NCBI GenBank assembly: GCA_022778585.1
Contig: JALFTI010000020.1
Coordinates: 120,360-184,359, forward strand
Source: Pygmaiobacter massiliensis
GTDB taxonomy: Bacteria > Bacillota > Clostridia > Oscillospirales > Ruminococcaceae
Reading direction: 5' to 3'
DNA: 64,000 nucleotides
Under the pieces are notes generated by a model. It saw nothing but the letters and a program-made list of their open reading frames with translations. It did not search any database and was not told the origin of the DNA. Below are positions 51,809 through 60,050 of this stretch, piece by piece. The translations under genes were made by a program, and so were the position numbers. The stretch's first letter is position 1; every line of letters starts with the position of its first letter.

Positions 51809-52300
51809 TTAGCCAAAAAGGGCGCCCAAACCGCTTACAGCGCCCATGGAAATGGCGCCCATAATCAGGCCAGCGCACAGCACGCCGCCCAATACGGCCA
51901 GCACACTTTTGCCAAACTTCATGTCCAGCAAGGTGGCGGCAAGGCACCCGGTCCATGCGCCGGTGCCAGGCAGGGGAATGGCAACAAATAAAAACAGAGC
52001 AAAGTACAGCCCGCGACCGGCGGTAGCCTGCAATTTGTGCCCGGCCCGAACACCTTTGTCGTAAATCCAGCTAAAAGGTTTGCCAAGCTTGCCGGGCAGT
52101 TTGGTGCACCAAATCAGCACCTTTTTGGCAAACAGCAGAATAATGGGAACCGGCAGCATATTGCCAATAATGGCGGCGGCATATACCCCGCCCAGCGGAA
52201 GCCCCATTGTTACCCCTGCAGGAACCGCGCCGCGCAGCTCCACAATGGGGACCATGGAAATAAAAAATACCCAAAAATATTTTTGAAACAGGACAGACAT
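51809..52300 (-). CDS. Small multi-drug export protein (COG2426 type)
   Basis: This 163-residue membrane protein has four to five helices. It shows the family signature FFISMVPIVELRGAVPAGV near the start, GNMLPVPIILLFAKKV, and FLFVAIPLPGTGAWTGCLAA. The call follows the Pfam small multi-drug export family, whose function is poorly tested. ATG after GAGGTA. It is not obviously part of an operon. Confidence 0.88.
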   Translation of the reverse strand: MSVLFQKYFWVFFISMVPIVELRGAVPAGVTMGLPLGGVYAAAIIGNMLPVPIILLFAKKVLIWCTKLPGKLGKPFSWIYDKGVRAGHKLQATAGRGLYFALFLFVAIPLPGTGAWTGCLAATLLDMKFGKSVLAVLGGVLCAGLIMGAISMGAVSGLGALFG

Positions 52301-52638
52301 AAAAGAATACCTCGTTTATCTTTTATAAGGATGTTTTCCAAAAGAAAGAACCGAGCCATTGCACAGTGCGCCTATTATACCCTATATCCGGATTTGTTGC
52401 AACCGCCAAAGGCAGGCAAAACGGCCGTGGCGGGAGAATTTTTCGCCAAGATTTTCCCAACCCCGGAGCAGCTGTGTGCAAAGACCTGAATGGTATATAT
52501 GGAAAAATGTTGTATGCCCGAATCTTGCAAATTCTTTGTGGAAAAATCCATTCTCCTCGCTTGACAAAGGGGGTATCATAAAAACAGGCAGGCATTGCCT
52601 GCCTGTGAAAACGCATGAAGCGAAAAGGAGGCACTACT

Positions 52639-53655
52639 ATGGCAGTTTTGGTCTGTGGCGGCGCCGGGTATATCGGCTCGCACACCTGCATTGAGCTTTT
52701 AGATGCAGGGTATGATATTATTGTGGCGGATAATTTTGCAAACTCCTGTGAAAAAGCGGTGCAGCGTACCCGCGAGTTGGCGGGAAAAGAGTTTCCGCTG
52801 GTGGAGATTGACCTTTGCGATGAGGAAAAGACCGAACAGCTGTTCTGCGATCACCCGGAAATTGATTCGGTTATTCATTTTGCCGGCCTGAAGGCTGTGG
52901 GGGAAAGTGTTGCAAAGCCGCTGGAGTATTATGCAAACAACCTGAAAAGCACCTTTTCTCTGCTTGCGGCCATGCGCCGGCACGGGGTGAAAAACTTCGT
53001 GTTCTCCTCTTCTGCCACTGTGTATGGCGATCCTCATACCGTTCCCATTACCGAGGATTTTCCGCTTTCCACCACAAATCCTTACGGTTCTACCAAATTA
53101 ATGGGCGAGCGCATTCTGACCGATGTGCAGAAGGCGGACCCCAGTTTGAATATTGCCCTGCTGCGGTATTTTAATCCCATTGGGGCGCATCCGTCCGGCA
53201 GAATTGGCGAAGACCCCAACGGCATTCCCAATAACCTGGTTCCCTATATTGCACAGGTGGCGGTGGGCAAGCTGGACCATTTAAATGTATTTGGCGACGA
53301 CTACCCCACACCCGACGGTACCGGCGTGCGGGACTATATCCATGTGGTGGATCTGGCCAAAGGGCATGTGGCAGCTATTCGCAAATTGGCCGAAAAGCCC
53401 GGGCTGTTGGTTTGCAACCTGGGCACCGGCAAGGGATATTCGGTGCTGGAGGTGTTGCATGCTTATGAAAAGGCCTGCGGCAAAACCTTGCCCTATGTAG
53501 TAGGCCCGCGCCGCCCGGGCGACATTGCCGCCTGCTACGCAGACCCCAAGCGGGCACGCGAGCTGCTGGGCTGGCAGGCAGAGTACGGCATTGAAGAAAT
53601 GTGCCGCGATTCTTGGAACTGGCAAAGTCACAACCCCAACGGCTACCGGGACTAA
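52639..53655 (+). CDS. galE: UDP-glucose 4-epimerase
   Basis: The start is ATG (MAVLVCGGAGYIGSH), 9 bases after AAGGAGG; 338 residues. The NAD motif GGAGYIGSH lies at 7-15, the catalytic Ser in FSSSATVYGDP, and Tyr-Lys in NPYGSTKLMGE. RYFNPIGAHPSGRIGEDP is the GalE signature, and DGTGVRDYIHVVDL precedes the end. It interconverts UDP-glucose and UDP-galactose. The sugar nucleotidyltransferase gene converges on it. Confidence 0.96.
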   Translation: MAVLVCGGAGYIGSHTCIELLDAGYDIIVADNFANSCEKAVQRTRELAGKEFPLVEIDLCDEEKTEQLFCDHPEIDSVIHFAGLKAVGESVAKPLEYYANNLKSTFSLLAAMRRHGVKNFVFSSSATVYGDPHTVPITEDFPLSTTNPYGSTKLMGERILTDVQKADPSLNIALLRYFNPIGAHPSGRIGEDPNGIPNNLVPYIAQVAVGKLDHLNVFGDDYPTPDGTGVRDYIHVVDLAKGHVAAIRKLAEKPGLLVCNLGTGKGYSVLEVLHAYEKACGKTLPYVVGPRRPGDIAACYADPKRARELLGWQAEYGIEEMCRDSWNWQSHNPNGYRD

Positions 53656-53710
53656 CCCTCTGCCTGTCGACATGCATTTTTGTGCACGCGCCGGCAGCTG
53701 CTTAAAAAAA

Positions 53711-53750
53711 CAAAAGCGCGAAGCCCTGAGCGGTTTCGCGCTTTTTCTTT
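53711..53750. terminator. Bidirectional terminator between galE and the nucleotidyltransferase
   Basis: AAAAGCGCGAA pairs with TTTCGCGCTTTT around a GC-rich loop and is followed by a T-run. Confidence 0.88.
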
Positions 53751-53782
53751 TGTTGCATTTGCAGTGTTTGGCCGCAGCTGGG

Positions 53783-54703
53783 TTATATCTGCAGCCCCAT
53801 GGGGTAAATGCCTTCCTGTGCCATCTCACGCAGGGCGGCCATCACAACCGGCTTATCCTGCTGATAGGTCACACCGTACCAGCGGTCCGGGCTGGTTAAA
53901 ACCCGTACCCGAGCCTTGCCCTCCTTGAGCAGCTGGGTTACCACGGCGGGCAGGTAATATTCTGCCTTCTGTGGGTCTTCGGCAAGCGCCCGGTCCAGAA
54001 AAGCAGCAAACCGGTCCTGCGCTTCGGTCAAAAAGCTGCGGGTAAAGCCCCACATATTCATGGAAACAGTCTCATCGCCGGAGATCGGGGTCCAACTCTC
54101 ACCGCCATCCTGTGAATACCGTGCATCGGCGCCATCCTTTTCAATACGGGTGCGCTCGGTCACATCGGTCAAAAAACCATCGGCGCCCACCTGGCATACC
54201 CCGCGGGAAACATAGCCATTTTCGGTCAGCGTGTTGCGCAGCTGGTAGCCCACCATCACATATTCGTATTTTTCATCATCCGGGTGGGCGGTCAGGTAGT
54301 CGTAAATCTGCCTAAATGCCTCTACGCCATAGTAGTCATCCGCATTGATCACCGCGAAGGGCCCATCGATTGCCTTGCGGGCCGCCAACACGGCGTGGGC
54401 GGTGCCCCAGGGCTTCACCCGGCCGGCCGGCAGCTGATAACCTGCAGGCAGGTCTTCCAGCCGCTGGTAGACATACTCTACCTCCATCATCTGCTCGGCC
54501 CGGTTGCCAATGGCGGAGCGAAAAGCCTCCTCAATTTCGGGCTTAATAATGAAGACAACCTTTTCAAAGCCGGCGCGGCAGGCGTCGAAAAGCGAGTAGT
54601 CGATAATGACTTCACCGGAAGGTCCTACCGGGTCAATCTGTTTTAGCCCGCCGTACCGCGAGCCCATGCCTGCAGCCATTACGGCCAGGACAGGTTTGTT
54701 CAT
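53783..54703 (-). CDS. Sugar-phosphate nucleotidyltransferase family protein
   Basis: The start is ATG (MNKPVLAVMAAGMGSRYGG), 6 bases after GGAGGAAA; 306 residues. The nucleotide-binding signature AAGMGSRYGGLKQID lies at 10-24, followed by VIIDYSLFDACRAG and FAVINADDYYG (metal Asp). The remainder is a beta-rich domain. It belongs to the nucleotidyltransferase family of GalU/GlmU-like enzymes, but the sugar is not decided by sequence. Its placement next to galE suggests UDP- or ADP-sugar supply for the surface or for storage. Confidence 0.88.
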   Translation of the reverse strand: MNKPVLAVMAAGMGSRYGGLKQIDPVGPSGEVIIDYSLFDACRAGFEKVVFIIKPEIEEAFRSAIGNRAEQMMEVEYVYQRLEDLPAGYQLPAGRVKPWGTAHAVLAARKAIDGPFAVINADDYYGVEAFRQIYDYLTAHPDDEKYEYVMVGYQLRNTLTENGYVSRGVCQVGADGFLTDVTERTRIEKDGADARYSQDGGESWTPISGDETVSMNMWGFTRSFLTEAQDRFAAFLDRALAEDPQKAEYYLPAVVTQLLKEGKARVRVLTSPDRWYGVTYQQDKPVVMAALREMAQEGIYPMGLQI

Positions 54704-54819
54704 GGTGTTGTTTCCTCCCATAAAAGTAGCCGGAAAACCGGCGGTTTTTTAATATGCGGCACGCTTTGCCCAAAATACCAAAGCGAGGGCGTTTTTACAC
54801 CCTGCTTATTATACGAATA

Positions 54820-54866
54820 AAAAAGCCCTGCCGCAAGCATTTTTTGGCTGCGCCAGGACTTTTGTA
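54820..54866 (-). terminator. Terminator downstream of the serine dehydratase operon
   Basis: On the minus strand AAAAGTCCTGGCGC pairs with GCGGCAGGGCTTTT (small mismatches), followed by TTATT-rich sequence. Confidence 0.75.
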
Positions 54867-54955
54867 CTGGTTTTATGAAAAAGCAAAGGGCCGCGCCCCC
54901 TTTTTTGGAAAGGCAGAAAGAAAATGCCCGTTCCATACAAAATCAAACCGGAGCT

Positions 54956-55843
54956 TTAAGCCTGCCCTTGCTGCAGCTGTTTGGCTACCTGCTTTGCCGC
55001 GGGTTCTGCTGCCATACCGCCCAGCGCAGTTTCCCGCAGTTCCAAAGGCAGCTTGCGTCCGGTGCGGTACATAGCGTCCACCACCTCATCCGGCGGAATA
55101 CCCGGGGCCTGGCCGGCCAGTGCCAGGTCAGCCGAGAGCAGGGCGTTTACAGCGCCGGAGGCATTGCGAAAGCTGCAGGGCAGCTGCACAAGGCCTGCAA
55201 CCGGGTCGCACACCAGTCCCATTACATTTACCAAAGCCAAAGCCGCAGCGTTCACCATTTGGACGGCACTGCCGCCCTTCAGCTGCACACAGGCAGCGGC
55301 AGCCATGGCGGCGGCGGTGCCGCATTCCGCCTGGCAGCCGCCTTCGGCACCGGCAACAGTGGCATTGCGCATAACGACAGCGCCTACCCCGCAGGCGGCC
55401 AAAAGCGCTGCGCGCAGCTGGGGTGCGGTGTAGGAATATCGGCTTTCCAATGTGCACAGCACAGCGGGCAGAATGCCGCAGCTGCCGGCAGTAGGCGCCG
55501 CGCAGATGCGCCCCATGGAGGCGTTGACCTCGCTGCAGGAAAGCGCCATAGCCATGGCCTGGTTGGCGTATGCCCCAACCAGACAGTCGTTGCCGTTTTT
55601 ATCCAGGTAATTCTGCTGGCGCTGGGCCTGGCCGGTAATTAAAGAGCAAGCCATCTTTTGGGGAGCATGCAGCGCCTTTTGGGCCGAAGTGCGCATGACC
55701 TCAAGTCGCCGGTCCAGTTCTTCTTCCAGCTGGGTGCGGGTCATACCGGTCAGCTGCAGTTCGTTTTCCAATACCAGCTGGGGCAGTGTACGGCCGGTTT
55801 GCTCTGCCAGCGCCACCAGGTCTTGCAGTGAATGATATGCCAT
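54956..55843 (-). CDS. sdaAA: L-serine dehydratase, iron-sulfur-dependent, alpha subunit
   Basis: The start is ATG (MAYHSLQDLVALAEQ), 8 bases after AAAGGAG; 295 residues. Blocks typical of SdaA alpha: MGRICAAPTAGSCGILPAVL, EGGCQAECGTAAAMAAAACV, and NVMGLVCDPVAGLVQLPC. The Cys in these blocks bind the [4Fe-4S] cluster. With SdaAB it deaminates L-serine to pyruvate and ammonia. sdaAB lies 25 bases upstream on the same strand. Confidence 0.95.
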   Translation of the reverse strand: MAYHSLQDLVALAEQTGRTLPQLVLENELQLTGMTRTQLEEELDRRLEVMRTSAQKALHAPQKMACSLITGQAQRQQNYLDKNGNDCLVGAYANQAMAMALSCSEVNASMGRICAAPTAGSCGILPAVLCTLESRYSYTAPQLRAALLAACGVGAVVMRNATVAGAEGGCQAECGTAAAMAAAACVQLKGGSAVQMVNAAALALVNVMGLVCDPVAGLVQLPCSFRNASGAVNALLSADLALAGQAPGIPPDEVVDAMYRTGRKLPLELRETALGGMAAEPAAKQVAKQLQQGQA

Positions 55844-55868
55844 ACCAAATCTCCTTTCGGACACCTTT

Positions 55869-56531
55869 TTATAAAGCAACCTGCCGTACTGTCCGAATAT
55901 TGGGAAGACGCCGCAGCTGCTGTATTAATGATTCGGGAACGGGAGCATCGGTTTCGATGACACAGCCAGCCATTTCACCCTTGGCCTGCCGGGTCACCCG
56001 CATAACGGCGATATTGATTCCCTGCTGGGCCAAAAGCCCGCTCACGGCCCCCACCACACCCGGCCGGTCCAGTTGTCGAATGAGCAACGCAGGCCGCTCG
56101 CCGGTTAATTCCACCGGCATATCGTCCACCTGGGTAATGAGAATGCGCCCCCCGCCCAGCGAACAACCGGTTACCTGACATCGGGTACCGTCTTGAAAGA
56201 AAAAGGTCAGCCGGGCGGTATTTTCATGCACTCCTTCCAGCTCCAGTTCATAAAACGACCACTTTAGATTATGTTGGGCGGCAAGGGCTTCAGCCTGGCA
56301 CAGGCGTTCATCATCCTCGGTAAGGCCAAGGGCACCCGCCAGCAAAGCCTGCCGCGTACCGTGGCCCAGCCCGGTTTTGGCAAAGGAACCGCACAGCCCG
56401 AACGACACCTCGCAAAAAGGCTTTCCGGCAACCAGCCGGGCGCAGCGGGCCAAACGGGCTGCACCTGCCGTGTGGGAGGAGGAGGGACCAATCATAACAG
56501 GACCCAGTACCTCAAATATGCTGATATTCAC
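55869..56531 (-). CDS. sdaAB: L-serine dehydratase, iron-sulfur-dependent, beta subunit
   Basis: This 220-residue protein starts at GTG (VNISIFEVLGPVMIGPSSSH), 6 bases after AAGGAGG. It has the SdaA N-terminal signature GPSSSHTAGAARLAR, GTRQALLAGALG and a C-terminal ACT domain (ALLIRQLDRPGVVGAVSGLL, INIAVMRVTRQAKG) that probably senses an amino acid. It is translated before the alpha subunit. Confidence 0.95.
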   Translation of the reverse strand: MNISIFEVLGPVMIGPSSSHTAGAARLARCARLVAGKPFCEVSFGLCGSFAKTGLGHGTRQALLAGALGLTEDDERLCQAEALAAQHNLKWSFYELELEGVHENTARLTFFFQDGTRCQVTGCSLGGGRILITQVDDMPVELTGERPALLIRQLDRPGVVGAVSGLLAQQGINIAVMRVTRQAKGEMAGCVIETDAPVPESLIQQLRRLPNIRTVRQVAL

Positions 56532-56743
56532 GCGTTACCTCCTTTTAGGGCCAAAATGTCAAGGCTTTGTGCACAAGCTTTTTATGTTATGATACACCAA
56601 AACCGTGCAGTATGGCAACCAATGCACTGCATACATACTTTGCACTTTTGAGCGCAATGCGGTATACTGATAACAAAATATACCTTTTTTAGCAAAAAGC
56701 GTACCGGCGCAGCCGCCGGCTTTTATGCAACAGGAGAAAACAG

Positions 56744-57505
56744 ATGATTTGCTACGATACACCCGACAGAAAACAGGGAAATGCATTTGCCGAACAGGTA
56801 ATAGCCCCCCAGCCAGACTGTGACCTGAACAGCCAGCTGACGATTGGCGGTCTGCTGAGGCTGACCCAGCAGGCTGGTATGGACCAGTGCGAAGCGCTGG
56901 GGGTTGGAACCGATTATATGCTCCGGTTTCATACGGCGTGGATGCTGGCACGCCTGAGCGTGGAAAGCTACCTTCCCATTTTGGAGGACAGTAAGCTGAA
57001 GGTTGTGACCGAGCCGTCCATTCCAAGCCGTGCCACCTATAAACGGGTCACATCCTTTTACCATCAGGATGGAAAGTTGGCAGCTCAGGTGGATGCCAGA
57101 TGGGTTTTGGCAGATTTGCAAAACCGAAAAATTTTGCGCCAGCCGCCCGAAGGAATGCAGCTGCCGTTTTTCAGTTTGGTGGAAACCGAGCACCGGGTGG
57201 AGATTGTTCGGGCAGATTCTCTGGAAAGCTGCGGCCAGGTGCGCGCTTGCTATTCCCGGGTGGATTTGAATGGACATCTGAACAACACCCGGTATGCGGA
57301 TATTATCTGCGATGCACTGCCGCTTTCTTTGTGGGATAATGGGGGCAGGGTGCGCAAAATGGTTATTTATTACCGCAATGAGCTTCCGCTTGGCCAGTCG
57401 ATGGAACTTTCGCTGGGAAGGTGTGATTACCACGGAAGCGCAGCCTGGTATTTGGTGGGAACGGCGCAGGAAAAGCGCTGCTTTGAGGCAAATGTGCTGT
57501 TTTAA
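56744..57505 (+). CDS. Acyl-ACP thioesterase
   Basis: This 253-residue protein has two hotdog folds, the layout of the FatA-like acyl-[ACP] thioesterases. The first has DLNSQLTIGGLLRLTQQAG and AWMLARLSVESYL. The second has the catalytic block SRVDLNGHLNNTRYADII (Asn/His), near residues 165-190. ATG after ACAGGAGA. It releases free fatty acids from ACP, in contrast to phospholipid-directed synthesis. The next gene starts about 40 bases later, so the two may be cotranscribed. Confidence 0.9.
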   Translation: MICYDTPDRKQGNAFAEQVIAPQPDCDLNSQLTIGGLLRLTQQAGMDQCEALGVGTDYMLRFHTAWMLARLSVESYLPILEDSKLKVVTEPSIPSRATYKRVTSFYHQDGKLAAQVDARWVLADLQNRKILRQPPEGMQLPFFSLVETEHRVEIVRADSLESCGQVRACYSRVDLNGHLNNTRYADIICDALPLSLWDNGGRVRKMVIYYRNELPLGQSMELSLGRCDYHGSAAWYLVGTAQEKRCFEANVLF

Positions 57506-57546
57506 ATGCGGTCCTGCGCGCTTTACAACAGGAAGGGGGCGATGTG

Positions 57547-58818
57547 ATGAAGCGATTTTTGCTTTGGCTTTTTATGGTGCTTTTTTTGATTGTGCTGCTT
57601 TTGGGCGGCGTTGTGTTTTATTTTTATAAAACGGCCGACCCTTCCACACTGGAACAGCCAACCCTTACAGCAAACGAAGAACAGCTAAGCCCTACATCAG
57701 CACAGCTGCAGATGCCTATTATGGGAGGGGTGCTTTTTAAACAGGTGTCCTGGGTGGCGGATGTTGCCCAAACCGACCTGATTGTTGTGGAAAGCAACAG
57801 CCTGCCTTTGTCTATCTCGCAAAATCCGGATGATGTAACCGTGTGGGTCGGCCAGGGAGAAAGTACTTTATTTGAAGGAAGTCTTTCAGAATATGAAGAT
57901 TTTCGCTTTGGCGAGAATGGAAACTATCGGTTTAAGGTAACCGCTTTTTATGAACCGGCACAGGAGGGGGAGCGTCCTCGCACTTATGGCAGCTATACCT
58001 TTGAATTTTCCGTAACAGTGGATACGAAGCTTTCGGTGCAGCTTTCCGATACGGTTGCAAAACAGGGGCAGCTGGTAACCGTGCAGGTTTTGGGCAATTT
58101 GGGCGAAATATCGCCCTGGGGCCAGTTTGGCGAAAGCCGGAATCTGGTGTTTTTCCAAAGCGAAGGCAAATACACCGCCCTGATTGCGCTTTCCCATAAC
58201 CTGGAAAGCGGCGATTATCCGGTAATGGTAAAGGTGGGGGACGAAGTTTTTGATCTGACCTTGACCGTGCAGTATCTGCCATACGAAAAAATTCAGTTAG
58301 AGTCGGCTGAACAGCGGCCCGACGCTTCGGAGGACGAGTCTGCCGAGGCTGTAGAGGAGTACCGCACGGCAGTGTGGCCACTTTATGATGCGGTGGAGCC
58401 GCAGGCCTTGTGGGAGGGAAAATTTACCCCGCCGGTAGCCGGTGCGCTGGTGTATGATTATGGCATAGGAACCTTGCTGCCAGGACAGACCATTTCCAGC
58501 CGGCATAGCGGAATTGACTATAAAGTGACCGGTATTGGCACGGCGGTAGCCACCAATGCTGGCAAGGTGGTGTTTGCGGGAAATTTGCGCCTTTGCGGCG
58601 GAACCGTTATTATTGAGCATGGCGGCGGGCTGAAAAGCTACCTGTATTTTTTGGACGAGGTTACCGTTCATACCGGGGATCTGGTCGAACGCGGACAGAC
58701 CGTGGGGGTTGTGTCCGGTTCTGATGCAGGAAAAACGGTTCATTTTGAAATGCGGGTGGGGGCCAATACCGTGGACCCAAAACCTTTGCTGGAAGGTACC
58801 AGCGGAATTTTCAGGTGA
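57547..58818 (+). CDS. Membrane-anchored LytM/M23-fold protein, probably inactive
   Basis: This 423-residue protein starts at ATG after AAGGGGGCGA. One membrane helix (WLFMVLFLIVLLLGGVVFYFY, about 6-27) is followed by a beta-rich region of about 250 residues with a partly repeated Ig-like pattern, then the LytM/M23 domain (about 295-423). HSGIDY retains the first metal His and Asp, and VHFEMRV retains the last His. The His of the usual YAHL block is Tyr/Phe here (SYLYFLDEV), and the first His of HxH is Thr (GKTVHFE). It is probably non-catalytic, like regulatory LytM proteins, and lies on the outer face of the membrane. Confidence 0.85.
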   Translation: MKRFLLWLFMVLFLIVLLLGGVVFYFYKTADPSTLEQPTLTANEEQLSPTSAQLQMPIMGGVLFKQVSWVADVAQTDLIVVESNSLPLSISQNPDDVTVWVGQGESTLFEGSLSEYEDFRFGENGNYRFKVTAFYEPAQEGERPRTYGSYTFEFSVTVDTKLSVQLSDTVAKQGQLVTVQVLGNLGEISPWGQFGESRNLVFFQSEGKYTALIALSHNLESGDYPVMVKVGDEVFDLTLTVQYLPYEKIQLESAEQRPDASEDESAEAVEEYRTAVWPLYDAVEPQALWEGKFTPPVAGALVYDYGIGTLLPGQTISSRHSGIDYKVTGIGTAVATNAGKVVFAGNLRLCGGTVIIEHGGGLKSYLYFLDEVTVHTGDLVERGQTVGVVSGSDAGKTVHFEMRVGANTVDPKPLLEGTSGIFR

Positions 58819-58833
58819 AAAGAGGAAAGGTGT

Positions 58834-59247
58834 TTGAAGAAAATTGTTATCATAGACGGTCAGGGCGGCCGCATGGGAAAGGGAATCCTTGAACAGCTGC
58901 GCCAGAAGCAGGTTAAGGCGGAAATTGGCGCGGTTGGTACCAACAGCATTGCCACCGCCACCATGCTGAAAGCAGGGGCAGATTGGGGGGCCACAGGCGA
59001 AAATCCGGTGCTGGTGGCCTGCCGAAATGCGGATATTATTGCAGGGCCAATTGGCATTGTGGTAGCCGATTCTCTGTTTGGTGAGGTGACCCCGGCCATG
59101 GCCATTGCGGTGGGACAAAGCAGTGCCCAGAAGGTGCTGCTGCCCGCAAACCTGTGCGGGAACTATGTGGTGGGTACCGGCCAGCTCACCCTTACCCAGG
59201 CGGTACAACTGGCGGCGGAACATATTTTGCAGCTATGCGAAAATTGA
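58834..59247 (+). CDS. DUF3842 family protein
   Basis: This 137-residue protein starts at TTG after AGGAAAGGTG. It matches DUF3842 (KIVIIDGQGGRMGKGILEQL, GTNSIATATMLKAGADWGATGENP, CRNADIIAGPIGIVVADSL). The N-terminus looks like a nucleotide-binding Rossmann fold. It is widespread in clostridia with no known role. It is 15 bases after the M23 gene and probably in the same operon. Confidence 0.9.
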   Translation: MKKIVIIDGQGGRMGKGILEQLRQKQVKAEIGAVGTNSIATATMLKAGADWGATGENPVLVACRNADIIAGPIGIVVADSLFGEVTPAMAIAVGQSSAQKVLLPANLCGNYVVGTGQLTLTQAVQLAAEHILQLCEN

Positions 59248-59272
59248 CAAACACCTATTTGTTTCGTATAGT
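59244..59272 (+). promoter_or_regulatory. Sigma-A promoter of the ECF-S gene
   Basis: TTGACA and TATAGT are separated by 17 bases. The -35 overlaps the DUF3842 stop. Transcription should begin near 59279, giving a leader of about 150 bases. Confidence 0.83.
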
Positions 59273-59279
59273 ATAAAAG

Positions 59280-59428
59280 TGTCGGCTGAAGCCGCCGTGT
59301 TCAGGCCCAAGGCCTTTTTTAAGTTTTGTTCATGCAGTTGCGCAGTGTTTTAAATGGTGCCACGCAGGTATCCTTTTGCCCTCAGGGCGGGTTTCCTGCG
59401 CGGCATTTTTTTGAAAGGAAAAAAACTT
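59280..59428 (+). promoter_or_regulatory. Structured leader upstream of the ECF S component
   Basis: The leader holds CGGCTGAAGCCG near its 5' end, GGCC-CAA-GGCC followed by T6 (near 59303-59321), and a full terminator just before the gene (separate entry). A promoter plus long leader plus terminator plus vitamin-type transporter is the usual layout of a riboswitch or other attenuator. The aptamer is not one I recognise. Confidence 0.5.
59358..59412 (+). terminator. Terminator hairpin in the ECF-S leader
   Basis: TGCC-A-CGCAGG pairs with CCTGCG-C-GGCA, with an inner GCCCTCAGGGC hairpin, and is followed by T7. It ends 16 bases before the ATG, inside the 5' leader, so it is likely regulated readthrough rather than an operon end. 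Confidence 0.75.
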
Positions 59429-59971
59429 ATGCATCATACAACAAATTCTTCTGTTCGCCGCCTGACCGCAGCTGCATTGTGCCTTGCTGCCGCGCTGCTT
59501 TTGCCGTTTCTTACCGGGCAGATTCCGCAGGTGGGAAGCATGCTTTTGCCCATGCACCTTCCGGTGCTTTTGTGCGGTATGGTTTGCGGGTGGCAGTATG
59601 GGGCTGTGGTAGGCTTTGTAAGCCCTATTTTGCGGTTTGTGCTGTTTGGTATGCCGCCTATTTTTCCTACCGGTTTTGCCATGGCGTTTGAATTGGCTGC
59701 CTATGGCTTGCTGGCGGGTCTATTGTGCCGCAAGCTGGGCAGGCGCCCGGCCGCAATATGGGCCGCTTTGGTGGGCGCCATGCTGGGCGGCCGAATTGTG
59801 TGGGGCATTGTTATGACCGCAATTGCTGCTTCGGGTGCGGCGTCGTTTGGGTTTGCCGCTTTTATGGCCGGCGCATTTTTCAATGCGGTGCCGGGCATTA
59901 TTCTGCAGCTTTGCGTGCTGCCGGTATTGGTTTTGGCGCTGGATAAGGCAAAGCTTTTGCAGAAGGATTGA
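59429..59971 (+). CDS. ECF transporter S component
   Basis: The start is ATG (MHHTTNSSVRRLTAAALCL) after GAAAGGAAA; 180 residues. Five or six hydrophobic helices are present. An early IPQVGSMLLPMHLPVLLCGMV block with Gly-rich VVGFVSPILRFVLFG matches the S components of energy-coupling-factor transporters. Its vitamin is unknown; pantothenate or a similar small cofactor precursor is possible. The shared EcfA, EcfA' and EcfT genes are not in the window, so it uses a common energising module. Confidence 0.82.
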   Translation: MHHTTNSSVRRLTAAALCLAAALLLPFLTGQIPQVGSMLLPMHLPVLLCGMVCGWQYGAVVGFVSPILRFVLFGMPPIFPTGFAMAFELAAYGLLAGLLCRKLGRRPAAIWAALVGAMLGGRIVWGIVMTAIAASGAASFGFAAFMAGAFFNAVPGIILQLCVLPVLVLALDKAKLLQKD

Positions 59972-60050
59972 AGCTGCCTGACTTTATAAAAGGCCATATG
60001 AGTGTGTTGTTTGGCCTGCCGGAATGCTTTTGTTGAAAAGAGGGTTCTTT

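Noticed and set aside
59280..59360. The ECF-S leader as a THF, FMN or preQ1-I riboswitch.
   Set aside because: The consensus cores I know are not seen; left as unidentified.
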